A stretch of DNA of 64,000 nt from Hymenobacter siberiensis (GCF_018967845.1 NZ_JAHLZZ010000001.1:1488001-1552000), one strand, 5' to 3'; shown: positions 43,405 to 53,188, counted from the stretch's first letter. The notes: generated from the sequence alone by a model not told the origin. Made by a program: numbers and translations.

Positions 43405-44202
43405 TTAAGCTTGCTCCGGCTGGTTGCCCACCAGCGGCTGCAACAGGCTTTGGGCGGGGTCGATGAGGGGCTTGCGGCCATCGCGGCCGGTACCGCCGGC
43501 GCTCACCAGCGTGCCCATGGCCTCGCCGTTCAGCAGACGCTCCAGGTTGCCCGGGGTGTTCATGTCGAACACGATGATGGGCAGGTTATTTTCCTTGCAA
43601 AGTGTGAAGGCCGTCATGTCCATCACGTTCAGATTCTTGCTCAGCACCTCGTCAAAAGTGATTTCGGGGTAGCGCGTGGCCGTGGGGTCCTTCTCCGGGT
43701 CGGCCGTATAAATGCCGTCCACCCGTGTGCCTTTCAGTACCACGTCGGCCTCAATCTCAATGGCCCGCAGCGAGGCTGCCGAGTCCGTAGTGAAATAAGG
43801 CGAGCCGATACCAGCCCCGAAAATCACCACGCGGCCCTTTTCCAGGTGCCGCACCGCGCGCCGCCGGATATACGGCTCGCACACCCGCTGAATGGTGAGG
43901 CCGGAGAGCAGGCGCGTGCTCACTTCCAGCTTCTCCAGGGCGCTTTGCAGGGCCATCGAGTTGATGACCGTGGCCAGCATGCCCATGTAGTCGCCCTGCA
44001 CGCGGTCGAGACCGAAGGCTTCGGCCTGCACGCCCCGGTAAATATTGCCACCGCCAATCACGACGGCCACCTGCACGCCCGTTGCGGCCACGCTTTTAAT
44101 TTCGGAGGCGTACTGCATCAGCCGTTCGGCGTCGATGCCGTACTGCTGCTGGCCCATCAGCGCTTCGCCGCTGAGCTTGAGGAGAATGCGATTGTATTTC
44201 AA
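43405..44202 (-). CDS. pyrH: UMP kinase
   Basis: 265 residues. [16 protein letters not shown] at the start, [11 protein letters not shown], the Asp-containing [38 protein letters not shown] and [31 protein letters not shown] identify the amino-acid-kinase-fold bacterial UMP kinase. Makes UDP from UMP. About 25 residues longer than typical, because of a C-terminal tail after the family's end ([20 protein letters not shown]). Confidence 0.96.
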   Translation of the reverse strand: MKYNRILLKLSGEALMGQQQYGIDAERLMQYASEIKSVAATGVQVAVVIGGGNIYRGVQAEAFGLDRVQGDYMGMLATVINSMALQSALEKLEVSTRLLSGLTIQRVCEPYIRRRAVRHLEKGRVVIFGAGIGSPYFTTDSAASLRAIEIEADVVLKGTRVDGIYTADPEKDPTATRYPEITFDEVLSKNLNVMDMTAFTLCKENNLPIIVFDMNTPGNLERLLNGEAMGTLVSAGGTGRDGRKPLIDPAQSLLQPLVGNQPEQA

Positions 44203-44226
44203 TTTCGTGGTTTTCAGGCAAGCCTT

Positions 44227-44505
44227 CTATTTAAGGCCGCGAATTAAATCGATAATTTGAGTCAAGCCAGCTGTTGTTTCCTGCTGAAATTTTTCCGTGT
44301 CCCGGCGTAGCTCCAACACGTTGCGACTTACGTCTTCCAACTTTCCTTCCACGCGTTCGATGCGGTTTTCGACGCGCACTATTTTAGTATTCAGCTCGCT
44401 CTGTCCTTCTCGCATACGAGCGAGTTCTTCAACCGTACGGTCTTGCTTGCGCAGCATTTCGACCATTACATTTTCCAGCTGCTTGAATCTTTCGTCGATA
44501 TTCAT
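44227..44505 (-). CDS. Small coiled-coil protein
   Basis: 92 residues, charged and highly helical. Heptad-like repeats run through most of it (RMREGQSELNTKIVRVENRIERVEGKLEDVSRNVLELRRDTEKF). No signal peptide or catalytic motif. Function unknown; the gene lies between the biotin carrier protein gene and pyrH on the same strand. The coding potential is good, but a role in any complex is not established. Confidence 0.65.
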   Translation of the reverse strand: MNIDERFKQLENVMVEMLRKQDRTVEELARMREGQSELNTKIVRVENRIERVEGKLEDVSRNVLELRRDTEKFQQETTAGLTQIIDLIRGLK

Positions 44506-44535
44506 GAGGGATGAAATAAAATGAAAGACTAAGAA

Positions 44536-45039
44536 CTACGAAAACTGCACCAGCACCTGGCCTTTCTGCACGTTGTCGCGCAGGTTCACTTTCAGGTTGC
44601 TCACCGTGCCGTCGGCGGGCGCTTTCAGAATGTTTTCCATTTTCATGGCCTCCAGCACCAGCAGCGGGTCGCCCTTCTGCACGGTCTGGCCGGGCGTCAC
44701 CCGAATGTCTACGATGAGGCCGGGCATGGGGGCTTTCAGCTCGTTTACTTTGGCTACGGCGGCATTGCTCATGCCCAGGCGCTCAAGCAGCAGGTCGAAC
44801 CGGTCTTTGGCTTGCATCACCACGCGCTGGCCGTTCAGCTTCAGCACAATGTTTTTGGTGGCGTAGTCAATTTCGACAACTTCTGCATTGTAAGAGCGAC
44901 CTTCGTAAAGCACATGAAATCGTCCTTCGCCCAAATCCGCTACATCCCAGGCCAACGGCTGGCTATTGAGCGTGATAGCGTCGGTGGCGCGATAGTCTAC
45001 TTCCCAGACTTGGTCGGGGGCGGTGCTGATTTGGAACAT
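44536..45039 (-). CDS. Biotin carboxyl carrier protein / biotin attachment domain protein
   Basis: 167 residues. The C-terminal biotinyl domain reads KAPMPGLIVDIRVTPGQTVQKGDPLLVLEAMKMENILKAPADGTVSNL, with the biotinylated Lys in EAMKM (about residue 131). The N-terminal 90 residues are a beta-rich region (FHVLYEGRSYNAEVVEIDYATKNIVLKLNG) as in Bacteroidota acyl-CoA carboxylase carrier subunits. It would carry CO2 for an acetyl- or propionyl-CoA carboxylase whose other subunits are not in the window. Single cistron, divergent from the M1 aminopeptidase gene. Confidence 0.88.
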   Translation of the reverse strand: MFQISTAPDQVWEVDYRATDAITLNSQPLAWDVADLGEGRFHVLYEGRSYNAEVVEIDYATKNIVLKLNGQRVVMQAKDRFDLLLERLGMSNAAVAKVNELKAPMPGLIVDIRVTPGQTVQKGDPLLVLEAMKMENILKAPADGTVSNLKVNLRDNVQKGQVLVQFS

Positions 45040-45135
45040 CGAAAGCGGATGGGGTGGGGGGAAAGCGGTGTTAAAGGTAGCCCAAATCTCAAATTAATTC
45101 AGAAATTGAGGCGTTTTTCGCCTGTTGCTGCTGGC

Positions 45136-47721
45136 ATGAAGTATCTGGTTCCGGGCCTTACCAGCCTGTTGTTGTTCGCACAATTTATGGCGGTTGCCCA
45201 AAGGGGCACGTCTGGCTCGGGCAAGTTGCCCATTAAAGCCCCCATTCACAAAAAAATCGCGCCCGAACCGCCGCCCGCTACCACGTCGGCCGGTCTTGTC
45301 GTACCGTCCTGGCTGCCTTCAGAAGCATCCATCCAGCCCGCCGCCACCATCCTCACCGATGTCGTGGACACGAAGCTTGATGTTCGTTTCGATTACAAAA
45401 AGCAATACTTGCTGGGCACGGCCATTCTCACGTTGCGCTCGCATTTCTATCCGCAGGGAGAAGTGGTGCTCGATGCCAAGGGTTTCGATGTGCAGAAAGT
45501 AGAGTTAGTTGGTGAAAAGAAGAATAAAAGCCTCACCTATAACTACAACCGTCGCAAGCTCGTCATCGCGCTCGACCACCCGTACCCGCGCAACACGCCC
45601 TATCAGGTGCGCATCGTGTACCTAGCAAAGCCCAACGAGCTGCTGCAGGGCGGTTCCGCCGCCATCACCAACGACAAGGGCCTGTACTTCATCAACCCGC
45701 TGAGCCTGGAGAAGAATAAGCCCCGCCAAATCTGGACCCAGGGCGAGACGGAGTCCAGTTCCTGCTGGTTTCCCACCATCGATAAGCCCAACCAGCGGAT
45801 GACCCAGGAAATTAGCATGACCGTGGAAAAGCAGTTCAAAACGCTTTCCAACGGCCTGCTCACGGCCTCCCACGCCAACCCCGACGGCACCCGCACCGAT
45901 ACCTGGAAGCTGAGCGCGCCCCACGCGCCCTACCTGGCCACAATGGTGGTGGGCGACTTTGCCGTCGTAAGCGACTCCTGGCACGGTAAGCCCGTCGACT
46001 ATTACGTGGAGCCCAAATACGCCGGCACCGCCCGCGCCGTCTTCGGCCACACGCCCGAGATGCTGGACTTTTTCTCCAAAAAGCTGGGTGTGGAGTACCC
46101 ATGGGAAAAATACGCCCAAGTGGCCGTGCGCGACTACGTAAGCGGGGCCATGGAGAATACCACGGCTTCCACCTTCGGCAGCTTCGTGCAGGCCTCCAGG
46201 CGCGAATTGCTCGATTCCAATTTCCAGACCAGCGAGTTTGTGATAGCCCACGAGCTGTTCCACCAGTGGTTCGGCGATTATGTGACCTGCGAAAGCTGGG
46301 CCAACCTCCCCCTCAACGAGTCCTTCGCCGACTATTCCGAATACCTCTGGGCCGAGCACAAGTATGGGGCTGACGAAGCCGGCCTCGTGCAGGAAATCAA
46401 AATCAATAACTACCTCGAAGAGGCCCAGAGCAAGCGCGAGCCCCTCATCCGCTACCGCTACAACAACCGCGAAGACATGCTTGACCGGCATTCTTACGAT
46501 AAAGGCGGCCGCGTGCTCCACATGCTGCGCAAATACGTGGGCGACGAGGCATTCTTCGCTTCCCTTAACCGCTACCTGACCCAGAACAAACTCTCAGCCG
46601 TCGAAATCTCCAAGCTGCGCACCGCTTTCGAAGAAACTACCGGCGAGGACCTGATGTGGTTCTTCAACCAGTGGTTCCTCAGACGCGGCCACCCCGAGCT
46701 CCGCATCACCCACAGCTACGCCAACGGCCAGGTAGCCCTGCGCGTGCAGCAAACGCAGGATACCCTGTTCCAGCCCGTCTACCGCCTGCCCGTCACCGTC
46801 GCCGTCTGGACCGGTAGCAACCAGCCCACCGAACACCACATCACCGTCACCAAAGCCGACCAGACCTTCCAGCTACCTGCCGGTCAGAAGCCGGTTTTCG
46901 TTAAGTTCGATAGCGAAAGCCAGCTTCTGGCCCAGTTCGACGAAGAACGTACCACCGATGAGTTGGTCTTTCAGTTCTACCACGCCCAGAGCTACCAGCA
47001 GAAGTCGGAAGTGTTAGATCTGCTCCAGAATAAAACCGACCAGATGGCCGTGAGCAGCCTGCTCCGCAACGCCCTCAACGATAAATTCTGGAACGTGCGC
47101 CGCCTCGCTCTCGACCACCTCCGCCGCTACCGCGGCCCCGAGCCCGCCGGGATGCGCAAAGACATCCAACGCCTCGCCGCCGACCCCGCTTCCCGCGTCC
47201 GGGCCCAGGCCATCACCACCCTGGCCACCTTCCCCGATGGTAATTATGGCGCTATTTATGAGAAAGCCGTCGGCGACAGCTCTGCCCTGGTAGCCGCCGC
47301 CGCGCTTGTGGTCCTCGCCAAAAGTCCCGAGCCTACCACGCAACAGCAGGTCGCCTCCATCGAAAACACCACGAGCAGCCCGCTCCTTGTCGCTATCGCC
47401 AGCTACTACGCCCTCAACGGCGGCCTCGATCAATACCCCTGGTTTCTGCGCCGCCTGCCCGATGTCACCGAAGCCGACCTCTACGCCTACTTCCAGTCTT
47501 TCGGCACTTTCATGGCCCACATTCCGCCCGTAGAGCGCGATAAAGGCGTCAAGATTCTCGAAGACTATGCCCGAAATTCCCCACGCTACGAAATCCGTTT
47601 AGGTGCCTACAAGAGCCTCGCGCTCCTGCTTCCATCCATGCCCAGCCTCAAAGCCACCCTCCAAAACATCCGCGAGAAGGAAACTGACGACCGACTGAAG
47701 GCATTTTATAACCTTATGTAA
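45136..47721 (+). CDS. M1-family aminopeptidase, secreted
   Basis: 861 residues from ATG 45136 (MKYLVPGLTSLLLFAQFMAVAQ, signal peptide). SGAMENTTAS (GAMEN exopeptidase motif, about 335) and VIAHELFHQWFGDYVTCESWANLPLNESFADY (HExxH-x18-E zinc site, about 368-400) are complete. The C-terminal third is helical and HEAT-like (NALNDKFWNVRRLALDHLRRYRG..RVRAQAITTLATF) instead of the ERAP-like domain. Expected to remove N-terminal residues from peptides in the periplasm. Confidence 0.93.
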   Translation: MKYLVPGLTSLLLFAQFMAVAQRGTSGSGKLPIKAPIHKKIAPEPPPATTSAGLVVPSWLPSEASIQPAATILTDVVDTKLDVRFDYKKQYLLGTAILTLRSHFYPQGEVVLDAKGFDVQKVELVGEKKNKSLTYNYNRRKLVIALDHPYPRNTPYQVRIVYLAKPNELLQGGSAAITNDKGLYFINPLSLEKNKPRQIWTQGETESSSCWFPTIDKPNQRMTQEISMTVEKQFKTLSNGLLTASHANPDGTRTDTWKLSAPHAPYLATMVVGDFAVVSDSWHGKPVDYYVEPKYAGTARAVFGHTPEMLDFFSKKLGVEYPWEKYAQVAVRDYVSGAMENTTASTFGSFVQASRRELLDSNFQTSEFVIAHELFHQWFGDYVTCESWANLPLNESFADYSEYLWAEHKYGADEAGLVQEIKINNYLEEAQSKREPLIRYRYNNREDMLDRHSYDKGGRVLHMLRKYVGDEAFFASLNRYLTQNKLSAVEISKLRTAFEETTGEDLMWFFNQWFLRRGHPELRITHSYANGQVALRVQQTQDTLFQPVYRLPVTVAVWTGSNQPTEHHITVTKADQTFQLPAGQKPVFVKFDSESQLLAQFDEERTTDELVFQFYHAQSYQQKSEVLDLLQNKTDQMAVSSLLRNALNDKFWNVRRLALDHLRRYRGPEPAGMRKDIQRLAADPASRVRAQAITTLATFPDGNYGAIYEKAVGDSSALVAAAALVVLAKSPEPTTQQQVASIENTTSSPLLVAIASYYALNGGLDQYPWFLRRLPDVTEADLYAYFQSFGTFMAHIPPVERDKGVKILEDYARNSPRYEIRLGAYKSLALLLPSMPSLKATLQNIREKETDDRLKAFYNLM

Positions 47722-47775
47722 AAGCAACTTCCGTGAATAGCGCAAAAAAAGAACAACCTTTTTTTGCGCTACCCC

Positions 47776-47805
47776 TTGCCTTGTGTCAAAAAACCTCTAA
47801 TTTTG
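47776..47805 (+). promoter_or_regulatory. Promoter of tRNA-Tyr/Gly/Thr-tuf transcript
   Basis: TAATTTTG (47798-47805) matches the -7 element TAnnTTTG. TTG at 47776-47778 lies 19 bp upstream as the -33 element. It is about 80 bp before tRNA-Tyr. Confidence 0.7.
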
Positions 47806-47892
47806 CGACTCCTTACGAAACACTACTACTACGGTAGCAGCGAAACATAAGGGGTTACGCCACCCGGCAATCGGCCGGGCAGCACCAAAAAT

Positions 47893-47975
47893 GGGGGTAT
47901 CGCATAGTGGCAATTGCGGGTGACTGTAACTCACCTCCTTCGGGTTCATAGGTTCGAGTCCTGTTACCCCCACCA
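47893..47975 (+). tRNA. tRNA-Tyr (GTA anticodon)
   Basis: 83 nt. Acceptor GGGGGTA pairs with TACCCCC; anticodon loop CTGTAAC; long variable arm (CTCCTTCGGG) as in class II tRNAs; T-loop GGTTCGAGTCC; discriminator A and encoded CCA. First of three tRNAs before tuf. Confidence 0.93.
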
Positions 47976-47979
47976 TTTT

Positions 47980-48050
47980 GAGTTAAAAGTTAGGAGTTAA
48001 AAGTTAAGAGATTTTAACTCCTAACTTTATACTTTTAACTCTTAACTCCC
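47980..48050. repeat. AT-rich palindrome between tRNA-Tyr and tRNA-Gly
   Basis: Left arm starts GAGTTAAAAGTTAGGAGT; right arm mirrors it and ends near CTTAACTCC. Contains GTTAAGAG-type blocks as at 33023. It sits inside a probable tRNA precursor, so it may form a hairpin in the transcript. Confidence 0.85.
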
Positions 48051-48054
48051 TTCT

Positions 48055-48127
48055 GCGGGAGTAGCTCAGCTGGTAGAGCGGCAGCCTTCCAAGCTGCAGG
48101 TCGCGGGTTCGAACCTCGTCTCCCGCT
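48055..48127 (+). tRNA. tRNA-Gly (TCC anticodon)
   Basis: 73 nt. GCGGGAG/CTCCCGC acceptor, D-arm GCTCAGCTGGTAGAGC, anticodon arm GCAGC-CTTCCAA-GCTGC, T-arm GCGGGTTCGAACCTCGT. CCA is not encoded; the discriminator is T. Confidence 0.95.
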
Positions 48128-48142
48128 CATTTTTCAGAATAA

Positions 48143-48214
<72 letters not shown>

Positions 48215-48385
48215 CAGATTATTACACAAGTCCAGCAAATCGGAATTATTCCGGTTGCTGGCTCGGTTCTCTCAGGCAAGCGACGCACAGTTTTCTATTT
48301 CAGTAGGGGCTGAGTCTCGCTTTCTTCGTGTAGGTTCCGATTTTACCTTCAAATTCACTTCACCACCTCTTTTTTACTCTTTACA

Positions 48386-49576
48386 ATGGCTAAAGAAAAT
48401 TTCGACCGGTCCAAGCCGCACGTAAACATCGGTACCATCGGTCACGTCGACCACGGCAAGACCACTCTGACTGCTGCTATCACGCAGGTGCTGGCCGGCA
48501 AAGGCTTGGCAGAGAAGCGTGATTTCGGTTCGATTGACAACGCCCCCGAAGAGAAAGAGCGTGGTATCACCATCAACACCTCGCACGTAGAGTACTCGAC
48601 GGTTCTCCGTCACTACGCTCACGTTGACTGCCCCGGTCACGCTGACTATGTGAAGAACATGGTAACCGGTGCTGCCCAGATGGACGGTGCTATCCTCGTG
48701 GTAGCTGCCACCGACGGCCCAATGCCCCAGACCCGTGAGCACATCCTGCTCGCCCGTCAGGTAGGTGTTCCCCAGCTGGTGGTGTTCATGAACAAAGTAG
48801 ACATGGTGGATGACCCCGAGCTCCTCGAGCTGGTGGAAATGGAAATCCGTGAGTTGCTCTCGTTCTACGACTTCGACGGCGACAACATTCCGGTTATCCA
48901 GGGTTCGGCCCTCGGCGGCCTGAACGGCGATGCCAACTGGGTTCCCAAAATCGAAGAGCTGATGGACGCGGTTGACTCGTTCATTCCGATTCCTGCTCGT
49001 CTGACTGACCTGCCCTTTCTGATGCCTGTTGAGGACGTATTCTCGATTACCGGCCGTGGCACTGTTGCCACCGGTCGTATCGAGCGCGGTATCATCAACT
49101 CGGGTGAGCAAGTTGATATTCTGGGTATGGGCGCTGTTGCCGGCCTGAAGTCGACTGTTACGGGTGTGGAAATGTTCCGCAAAATCCTCGACCGTGGCGA
49201 AGCTGGTGACAACGTAGGTCTGCTGCTCCGTGGTATTGAAAAAGAAGCCATCCGTCGCGGCATGGTTATCTGCAAGCCCGGTTCGGTAACTCCTCACCAG
49301 AAGTTCAAGGCTGAAGTTTACGTTCTCTCGAAAGAGGAAGGTGGCCGTCACACGCCGTTCTTCAATAACTACCGTCCGCAGTTCTACCTGCGTACCACCG
49401 ATGTTACCGGCATCATCACCCTCCCCGAGGGCGTTGAAATGGTAATGCCCGGCGACAACATCACCATCACCGTTGAGCTCATCAACAAGGTGGCGATGGA
49501 GAAAGGCCTCCGTTTCGCTATCCGTGAGGGTGGCCGCACGGTAGGTGCCGGTCAGGTAACCGAAGTTCTCGACTAA
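48386..49576 (+). CDS. tuf: Elongation factor Tu
   Basis: 396 residues. [33 protein letters not shown] (P-loop GHVDHGKT), [30 protein letters not shown] (NKVD) and the domain II/III sequences are full length. Delivers aminoacyl-tRNA to the ribosome as a GTPase. Lies after three tRNA genes and before tRNA-Trp, a typical Bacteroidota arrangement. Followed by a strong terminator. Confidence 0.99.
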   Translation: MAKENFDRSKPHVNIGTIGHVDHGKTTLTAAITQVLAGKGLAEKRDFGSIDNAPEEKERGITINTSHVEYSTVLRHYAHVDCPGHADYVKNMVTGAAQMDGAILVVAATDGPMPQTREHILLARQVGVPQLVVFMNKVDMVDDPELLELVEMEIRELLSFYDFDGDNIPVIQGSALGGLNGDANWVPKIEELMDAVDSFIPIPARLTDLPFLMPVEDVFSITGRGTVATGRIERGIINSGEQVDILGMGAVAGLKSTVTGVEMFRKILDRGEAGDNVGLLLRGIEKEAIRRGMVICKPGSVTPHQKFKAEVYVLSKEEGGRHTPFFNNYRPQFYLRTTDVTGIITLPEGVEMVMPGDNITITVELINKVAMEKGLRFAIREGGRTVGAGQVTEVLD

Positions 49577-49596
49577 GCTCCGGCTTAATCAGTAAT

Positions 49597-49633
49597 AAAA
49601 GCCGCTCTCGACTTCTTCGGGGGCGGCTTTTTT
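49597..49633 (+). terminator. Rho-independent terminator after tuf
   Basis: AAAGCCGC and GCGGCTTTTTT arms with a loop of about 17 nt and a T-run. Confidence 0.9.
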
Positions 49634-49654
49634 ACGCTGAAACAGAAGCAAATA

Positions 49655-49685
49655 TTTGTTTTCTCTTCTGTTTCTCTTACCTTTG
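49655..49685 (+). promoter_or_regulatory. Promoter of tRNA-Trp-secE-nusG transcript
   Basis: TTTG (49655-49658), 19-bp spacer, TACCTTTG (49678-49685): an exact fit to the Bacteroidota -33/-7 consensus. tRNA-Trp starts 42 bp downstream. Confidence 0.88.
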
Positions 49686-49726
49686 CACTCCCTTTAGCGA
49701 AATGCGCTTTGCGGGAATGCCAATAA

Positions 49727-49797
49727 ACGAGTGTGGTGCAGCGGTAGCATACGGGTCTCCAAAACCTTTGACGGGAGTTCGAATCTCTCCACTCGTG
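49727..49797 (+). tRNA. tRNA-Trp (CCA anticodon)
   Basis: 71 nt. ACGAGTG/CACTCGT acceptor, anticodon loop CTCCAAA, T-arm GGGAG-TTCGAAT-CTCTC, discriminator G. The outermost anticodon-stem pair is a mismatch. CCA not encoded. Confidence 0.93.
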
Positions 49798-49861
49798 CAA
49801 TCTGGGTCAGTTGGCCCGCTCCATGTCGTCATCAGCGGCAACGCTGTTATTTCTTCAACCA

Positions 49862-50056
49862 ATGGACAAACTGAGCAATTATTTTCGCACCACCATCGAG
49901 GAGATGCGTTACAATGTAACGTGGCCCACGACGACGGAACTGCAGAAAAGCGCCGGCCTCGTGCTGATTGGTTCGCTGGTTTTTGCCATTGTGGTAGGCG
50001 TCATGGATATCAGCTTTGAGTCGGTACTTAAAGCGTTTTATAACTCGTTTCGCTAA
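49862..50056 (+). CDS. secE: Preprotein translocase subunit SecE
   Basis: 64 residues from ATG 49862 (MDKLSNYFRTTIEEMRYNVTWPTTTELQKSA), then one membrane helix GLVLIGSLVFAIVVGVMDIS. Matches the short single-helix SecE type, with the conserved ...EMRxVTWPT amphipathic segment. Stabilises SecY. Usual position just before nusG, 12 bp upstream. Confidence 0.95.
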   Translation: MDKLSNYFRTTIEEMRYNVTWPTTTELQKSAGLVLIGSLVFAIVVGVMDISFESVLKAFYNSFR

Positions 50057-50068
50057 TCAACAGTCAAG

Positions 50069-50635
50069 ATGGGCGAATTGAAATGGTACGTGGTCCGCTC
50101 TGTGAGCGGCCAGGAAAAGAAAGCCAAAAACTACCTCGAAACAGAGCTCGGCCGGCATAGCCTGACCGAGCTTGTGCCGCAGGTACTGATTCCGGTAGAG
50201 AAGGTGTTTGAGATGCGCAACGGCAAGAAGCGCGTCCGCGAGCGGAACCTCTACCCCGGCTACATCATCATCCACGCTGACCTCAGCCACGGTGAAGTTG
50301 ACCACATCATCACCAGCACGCCCGGCGTGATTGGTTTCCTTGGCGACAAGGACAAGAAGGACGCTTCGAACAACAAGCCCGTCCCGCTGCACATCACCGA
50401 AGTGAACCGTATTCTCGGTATCGTGGATGAAGCCGAACAGCAGGTTGATGCCGCCCTCGACAAGCCTTACGTAGTGGGCGAACTCGTGAAAGTGGTAGAT
50501 GGCCCCTTCAATGGCTTCTCCGGTAATGTGGATGAAGTATTTGAAGAGCGTAAGAAGCTGAACGTAGTTGTGAAAATCTTCGGCCGCTCGCAGCCGGTAG
50601 AACTCAGCTATACTCAGGTAGAAAAAGAAATATAG
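50069..50635 (+). CDS. nusG: Transcription termination/antitermination factor NusG
   Basis: 188 residues. NGN domain from KWYVVRSVSGQEKKAKNYLE to IHADLSHGEVDHIITSTPGVIGFLG, and C-terminal KOW domain GELVKVVDGPFNGFSGNVDEVFEERKKLNVVVKIFGRSQPVELSY. Couples RNA polymerase with Rho and ribosomes. A palindrome begins at its stop codon. Confidence 0.97.
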   Translation: MGELKWYVVRSVSGQEKKAKNYLETELGRHSLTELVPQVLIPVEKVFEMRNGKKRVRERNLYPGYIIIHADLSHGEVDHIITSTPGVIGFLGDKDKKDASNNKPVPLHITEVNRILGIVDEAEQQVDAALDKPYVVGELVKVVDGPFNGFSGNVDEVFEERKKLNVVVKIFGRSQPVELSYTQVEKEI

Positions 50636-50735
50636 AACGTCATGCCGAGCGAAGCCGAGGCATCGCGCTCGCATCGTCTGACGATTTAGTTAGTAACACA
50701 CACGATATGCTTCGGCTTCGCTCAGCATGACGTTC
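50635..50735. repeat. Dispersed palindrome, GTCATGC-family, between nusG and rplK
   Basis: Left arm GAACGTCATGCCGAGCGAAG followed by CCGAGGCATCG; right arm CGATATGCTTCGGCTTCGCTCAGCATGACGTTC (shown only in outline: CGATATGC...ATGACGTTC) ends at 50735. Nearly perfect arms of about 30 bp. It starts on the last base of the nusG stop codon. Confidence 0.92.
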
Positions 50736-50861
50736 TAACTGATTCATATAAAAACACCACGCCGGCTAATTGCTCCGGGTCGGCGGGGCTTCCAAACAAG
50801 GAGTTTACTAAACTGAGGCAAGCGCGAGTTACGACGCAGGCGCCACAGCCAATACAATCAA

Positions 50862-51305
50862 ATGGCCAAAGAAATCAGAGGTTATCTGCGTCTGCAGATA
50901 AAGGGAGGCTCAGCGAACCCATCGCCGCCGGTAGGACCTGCACTTGGTAGCAAAGGCTTGAATATCATGGAGTTTTGCAAGCAGTTCAATGCTCGCACCC
51001 AAGATAAAGCCGGCCAGATTTGTCCTGTACTTATCACCATGTACACCGATAAGTCGTTCGACTTCGTGGTGAAGACGGCACCGGCTCCGGTGTTGCTCAT
51101 GGAAGCAGCTAAGATTCAGAGCGGTTCGAAAGAGCCGAACCGGAACAAGGTTGGCTCCGTGACGTGGGACCAAGTACGTACCATTGCCGAAACGAAAATG
51201 GTTGACTTGAACGCCTTTAAGGTGGAGTCGGCGATGAAGTCGGTGGCTGGTACGGCCCGCAGCATGGGTATCACCATCAGTGGCACTTCTCCTTTTGCTG
51301 AATAA
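50862..51305 (+). CDS. rplK: 50S ribosomal protein L11
   Basis: 147 residues. [39 protein letters not shown] and the C-terminal RNA-binding [20 protein letters not shown]...[10 protein letters not shown] are standard. Part of the L7/L12 stalk base. 19 bp before rplA. Confidence 0.98.
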   Translation: MAKEIRGYLRLQIKGGSANPSPPVGPALGSKGLNIMEFCKQFNARTQDKAGQICPVLITMYTDKSFDFVVKTAPAPVLLMEAAKIQSGSKEPNRNKVGSVTWDQVRTIAETKMVDLNAFKVESAMKSVAGTARSMGITISGTSPFAE

Positions 51306-51324
51306 TTAAACGGAGAACCTACAC

Positions 51325-52023
51325 ATGGCACAAGTAAGCAAAAAGCGCAAGGAAGCCCTTGCCAAACACGACCTGACGCAAATGCGCAGCCTCGTGGAAG
51401 CCGCAATCGTGGTGAAGGATATTACCTACACCAAGTTCGATGCTTCAGTAGATATTGACGTTCGCCTCGGTGTGGACCCTCGCAAAGCGGACCAGATGGT
51501 TCGTGGCGTGGCTACCCTGCCCCACGGCACCGGCAAAACCGTTCGCGTTCTGGCCTTGGTTACTCCCGACAAGGAGGCCGAAGCCCTCGCCGCCGGCGCC
51601 GACTTCGTTGGTCTGGACGACTATATCGCTAAAATCGAGAAAGGCTGGACCGACATCGACGTAATCATCACCATGCCCGCCGTAATGGCTAAGGTAGGTC
51701 GCCTGGGCCGTGTGCTCGGCCCCCGTGGTCTGATGCCGAACCCGAAGTCGGGCACCGTTACGACCGACGTCGCTAAGGCGGTGCAGGAAGTGAAGGCTGG
51801 TAAAATCGACTTCAAAGTTGACAAAACCGGTATCATTCACTGCTCCGTGGGTAAAGTATCGTTCGACCCAAGCATGCTGGCCGAAAACGCCCTGGAGGTA
51901 ATCCAGACGTTGGGTCGCCTGAAGCCGTCGTCTTCGAAAGGTACCTACATCAAGAGCATCACGCTCAGCAGCACGATGTCGCCCGCTGTTCCGGTGGACA
52001 GCCAAGTAAATTCCGCTAGCTAA
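51325..52023 (+). CDS. rplA: 50S ribosomal protein L1
   Basis: 232 residues, complete L1. Signatures [75 protein letters not shown]. Binds 23S rRNA at the L1 stalk and often represses its own operon; no clear leader mimic was identified. Confidence 0.98.
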   Translation: MAQVSKKRKEALAKHDLTQMRSLVEAAIVVKDITYTKFDASVDIDVRLGVDPRKADQMVRGVATLPHGTGKTVRVLALVTPDKEAEALAAGADFVGLDDYIAKIEKGWTDIDVIITMPAVMAKVGRLGRVLGPRGLMPNPKSGTVTTDVAKAVQEVKAGKIDFKVDKTGIIHCSVGKVSFDPSMLAENALEVIQTLGRLKPSSSKGTYIKSITLSSTMSPAVPVDSQVNSAS

Positions 52024-52038
52024 TTAACCCAACCAAAC

Positions 52039-52587
52039 ATGACTCGGGAAGAAAAACAAACCCTCGTGGATGAGTTGAGCGGAAAAATGCAATCGCACAA
52101 CTCGTTCTACATTGTCGATGCTTCGGTAATGTCGGTGGCGAAAATCAACGACTTCCGTCGTATGGCGTTCACCCGCGGTCTGGAATACAAGGTGTACAAA
52201 AATACCTTTATCCGGAAAGCGCTGGATACCCTCGGCCACGATACGTCGGAGATGAACTCCGCACTGAAAGGCCAGTCGGGCGTACTATTCTCTACGGAGA
52301 GCGGCTCGGCTCCTGCCAAGATGCTGCGTGACTTCTACAAATCGCAGGCTTACGGCCGCAACGTAACGCCCAAGCCCGTGCTGAAAGGCGCTTATGTGGA
52401 TGCTAGCATCTACATCGGCTCCGACCAGCTCGAAGGTCTTACGACCCTCAAAGGCAAGCAGGAACTGCTCGGTGAACTCATCGGTCTGCTCCAGTCGCCC
52501 GCTAAAAATGTTATCTCGGCTCTTCAGAGCGGTGGCAACAAACTGGCCGGCATCCTCAAAACCCTCAGCGAAAAAGAGGCCGCTTAA
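52039..52587 (+). CDS. rplJ: 50S ribosomal protein L10
   Basis: 182 residues. REEKQTLVDELSGKMQSHNSFYIVDASVMSVAKINDFRR at the start and LGELIGLLQSPAKNVISALQSGGNKLAGILKTL at the end, which binds L7/L12 dimers. Classic position between rplA and rplL. Confidence 0.97.
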   Translation: MTREEKQTLVDELSGKMQSHNSFYIVDASVMSVAKINDFRRMAFTRGLEYKVYKNTFIRKALDTLGHDTSEMNSALKGQSGVLFSTESGSAPAKMLRDFYKSQAYGRNVTPKPVLKGAYVDASIYIGSDQLEGLTTLKGKQELLGELIGLLQSPAKNVISALQSGGNKLAGILKTLSEKEAA

Positions 52588-52652
52588 TTAGCTGCTTTTT
52601 CGCCCCCCTAATCAAATTTTCAACAACACATTTTTTTTAACAATCTACAGAA

Positions 52653-53033
52653 ATGGCAGATTTGAAAGCATTCGCTGAGCAGCTTGTAAACCTGACGGTG
52701 AAAGAAGTAAACGAATTGGCAACCATCCTGAAGGACGAGTACGGCATCGAGCCCGCTGCTGCTGCTCCCGTAATGATGGCCGGTGGTGGCGCTGCTGCCG
52801 CTGACGAGGCTCCCGAGGAGAAGACGTCGTTCGACGTTATCCTGAAGGCTGCCGGCGGCGCTAAACTCGCTGTTGTGAAGCTGGTGAAAGACCTGACCGG
52901 CCTTGGCCTGAAGGAAGCCAAAGAGCTGGTTGACGGTGCTCCTAAGGCCGTGAAAGAAGGCGTAACCAAGGACGAGGCTGAGTCGCTGAAGAAGCAGCTC
53001 GAGGAAGCCGGTGCTGAAGTAGAAGTTAAGTAG
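52653..53033 (+). CDS. rplL: 50S ribosomal protein L7/L12
   Basis: 126 residues. N-terminal dimerisation helix [31 protein letters not shown], Ala-rich hinge [18 protein letters not shown], then the C-terminal factor-binding domain [43 protein letters not shown]. Confidence 0.98.
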   Translation: MADLKAFAEQLVNLTVKEVNELATILKDEYGIEPAAAAPVMMAGGGAAAADEAPEEKTSFDVILKAAGGAKLAVVKLVKDLTGLGLKEAKELVDGAPKAVKEGVTKDEAESLKKQLEEAGAEVEVK

Positions 53034-53076
53034 TTTCTGCTCCTGAAGCATCTCCGGACCCGCTTCGAATAAGGAT

Positions 53077-53104
53077 AGACCTGGCAACTTAGCCAGGTCT
53101 TTTC
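53077..53104 (+). terminator. Terminator/attenuator between rplL and rpoB
   Basis: AGACCTGGC (53077-53085) and GCCAGGTCT (53092-53100), 6-nt loop, followed by TTTTC. A partial terminator here would tune rpoB against the ribosomal protein genes, as in other bacteria; the strength cannot be judged by eye. Confidence 0.75.
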
Positions 53105-53160
53105 CTGTTTGTAGCGTGTCAACCGCGCGAGCCACCCAGTTCGCGCTTTTGTTATGTCAG

Positions 53161-53188
53161 CTAACTATCTTGTTGCATAGATAGTTAG
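53161..53188 (+). promoter_or_regulatory. Second hairpin upstream of rpoB
   Basis: Perfect 10-bp stem CTAACTATCT / AGATAGTTAG with an 8-nt loop and no T-run. It ends about 80 bp before the proposed rpoB start. Possible RNA processing or regulatory element. Confidence 0.5.
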
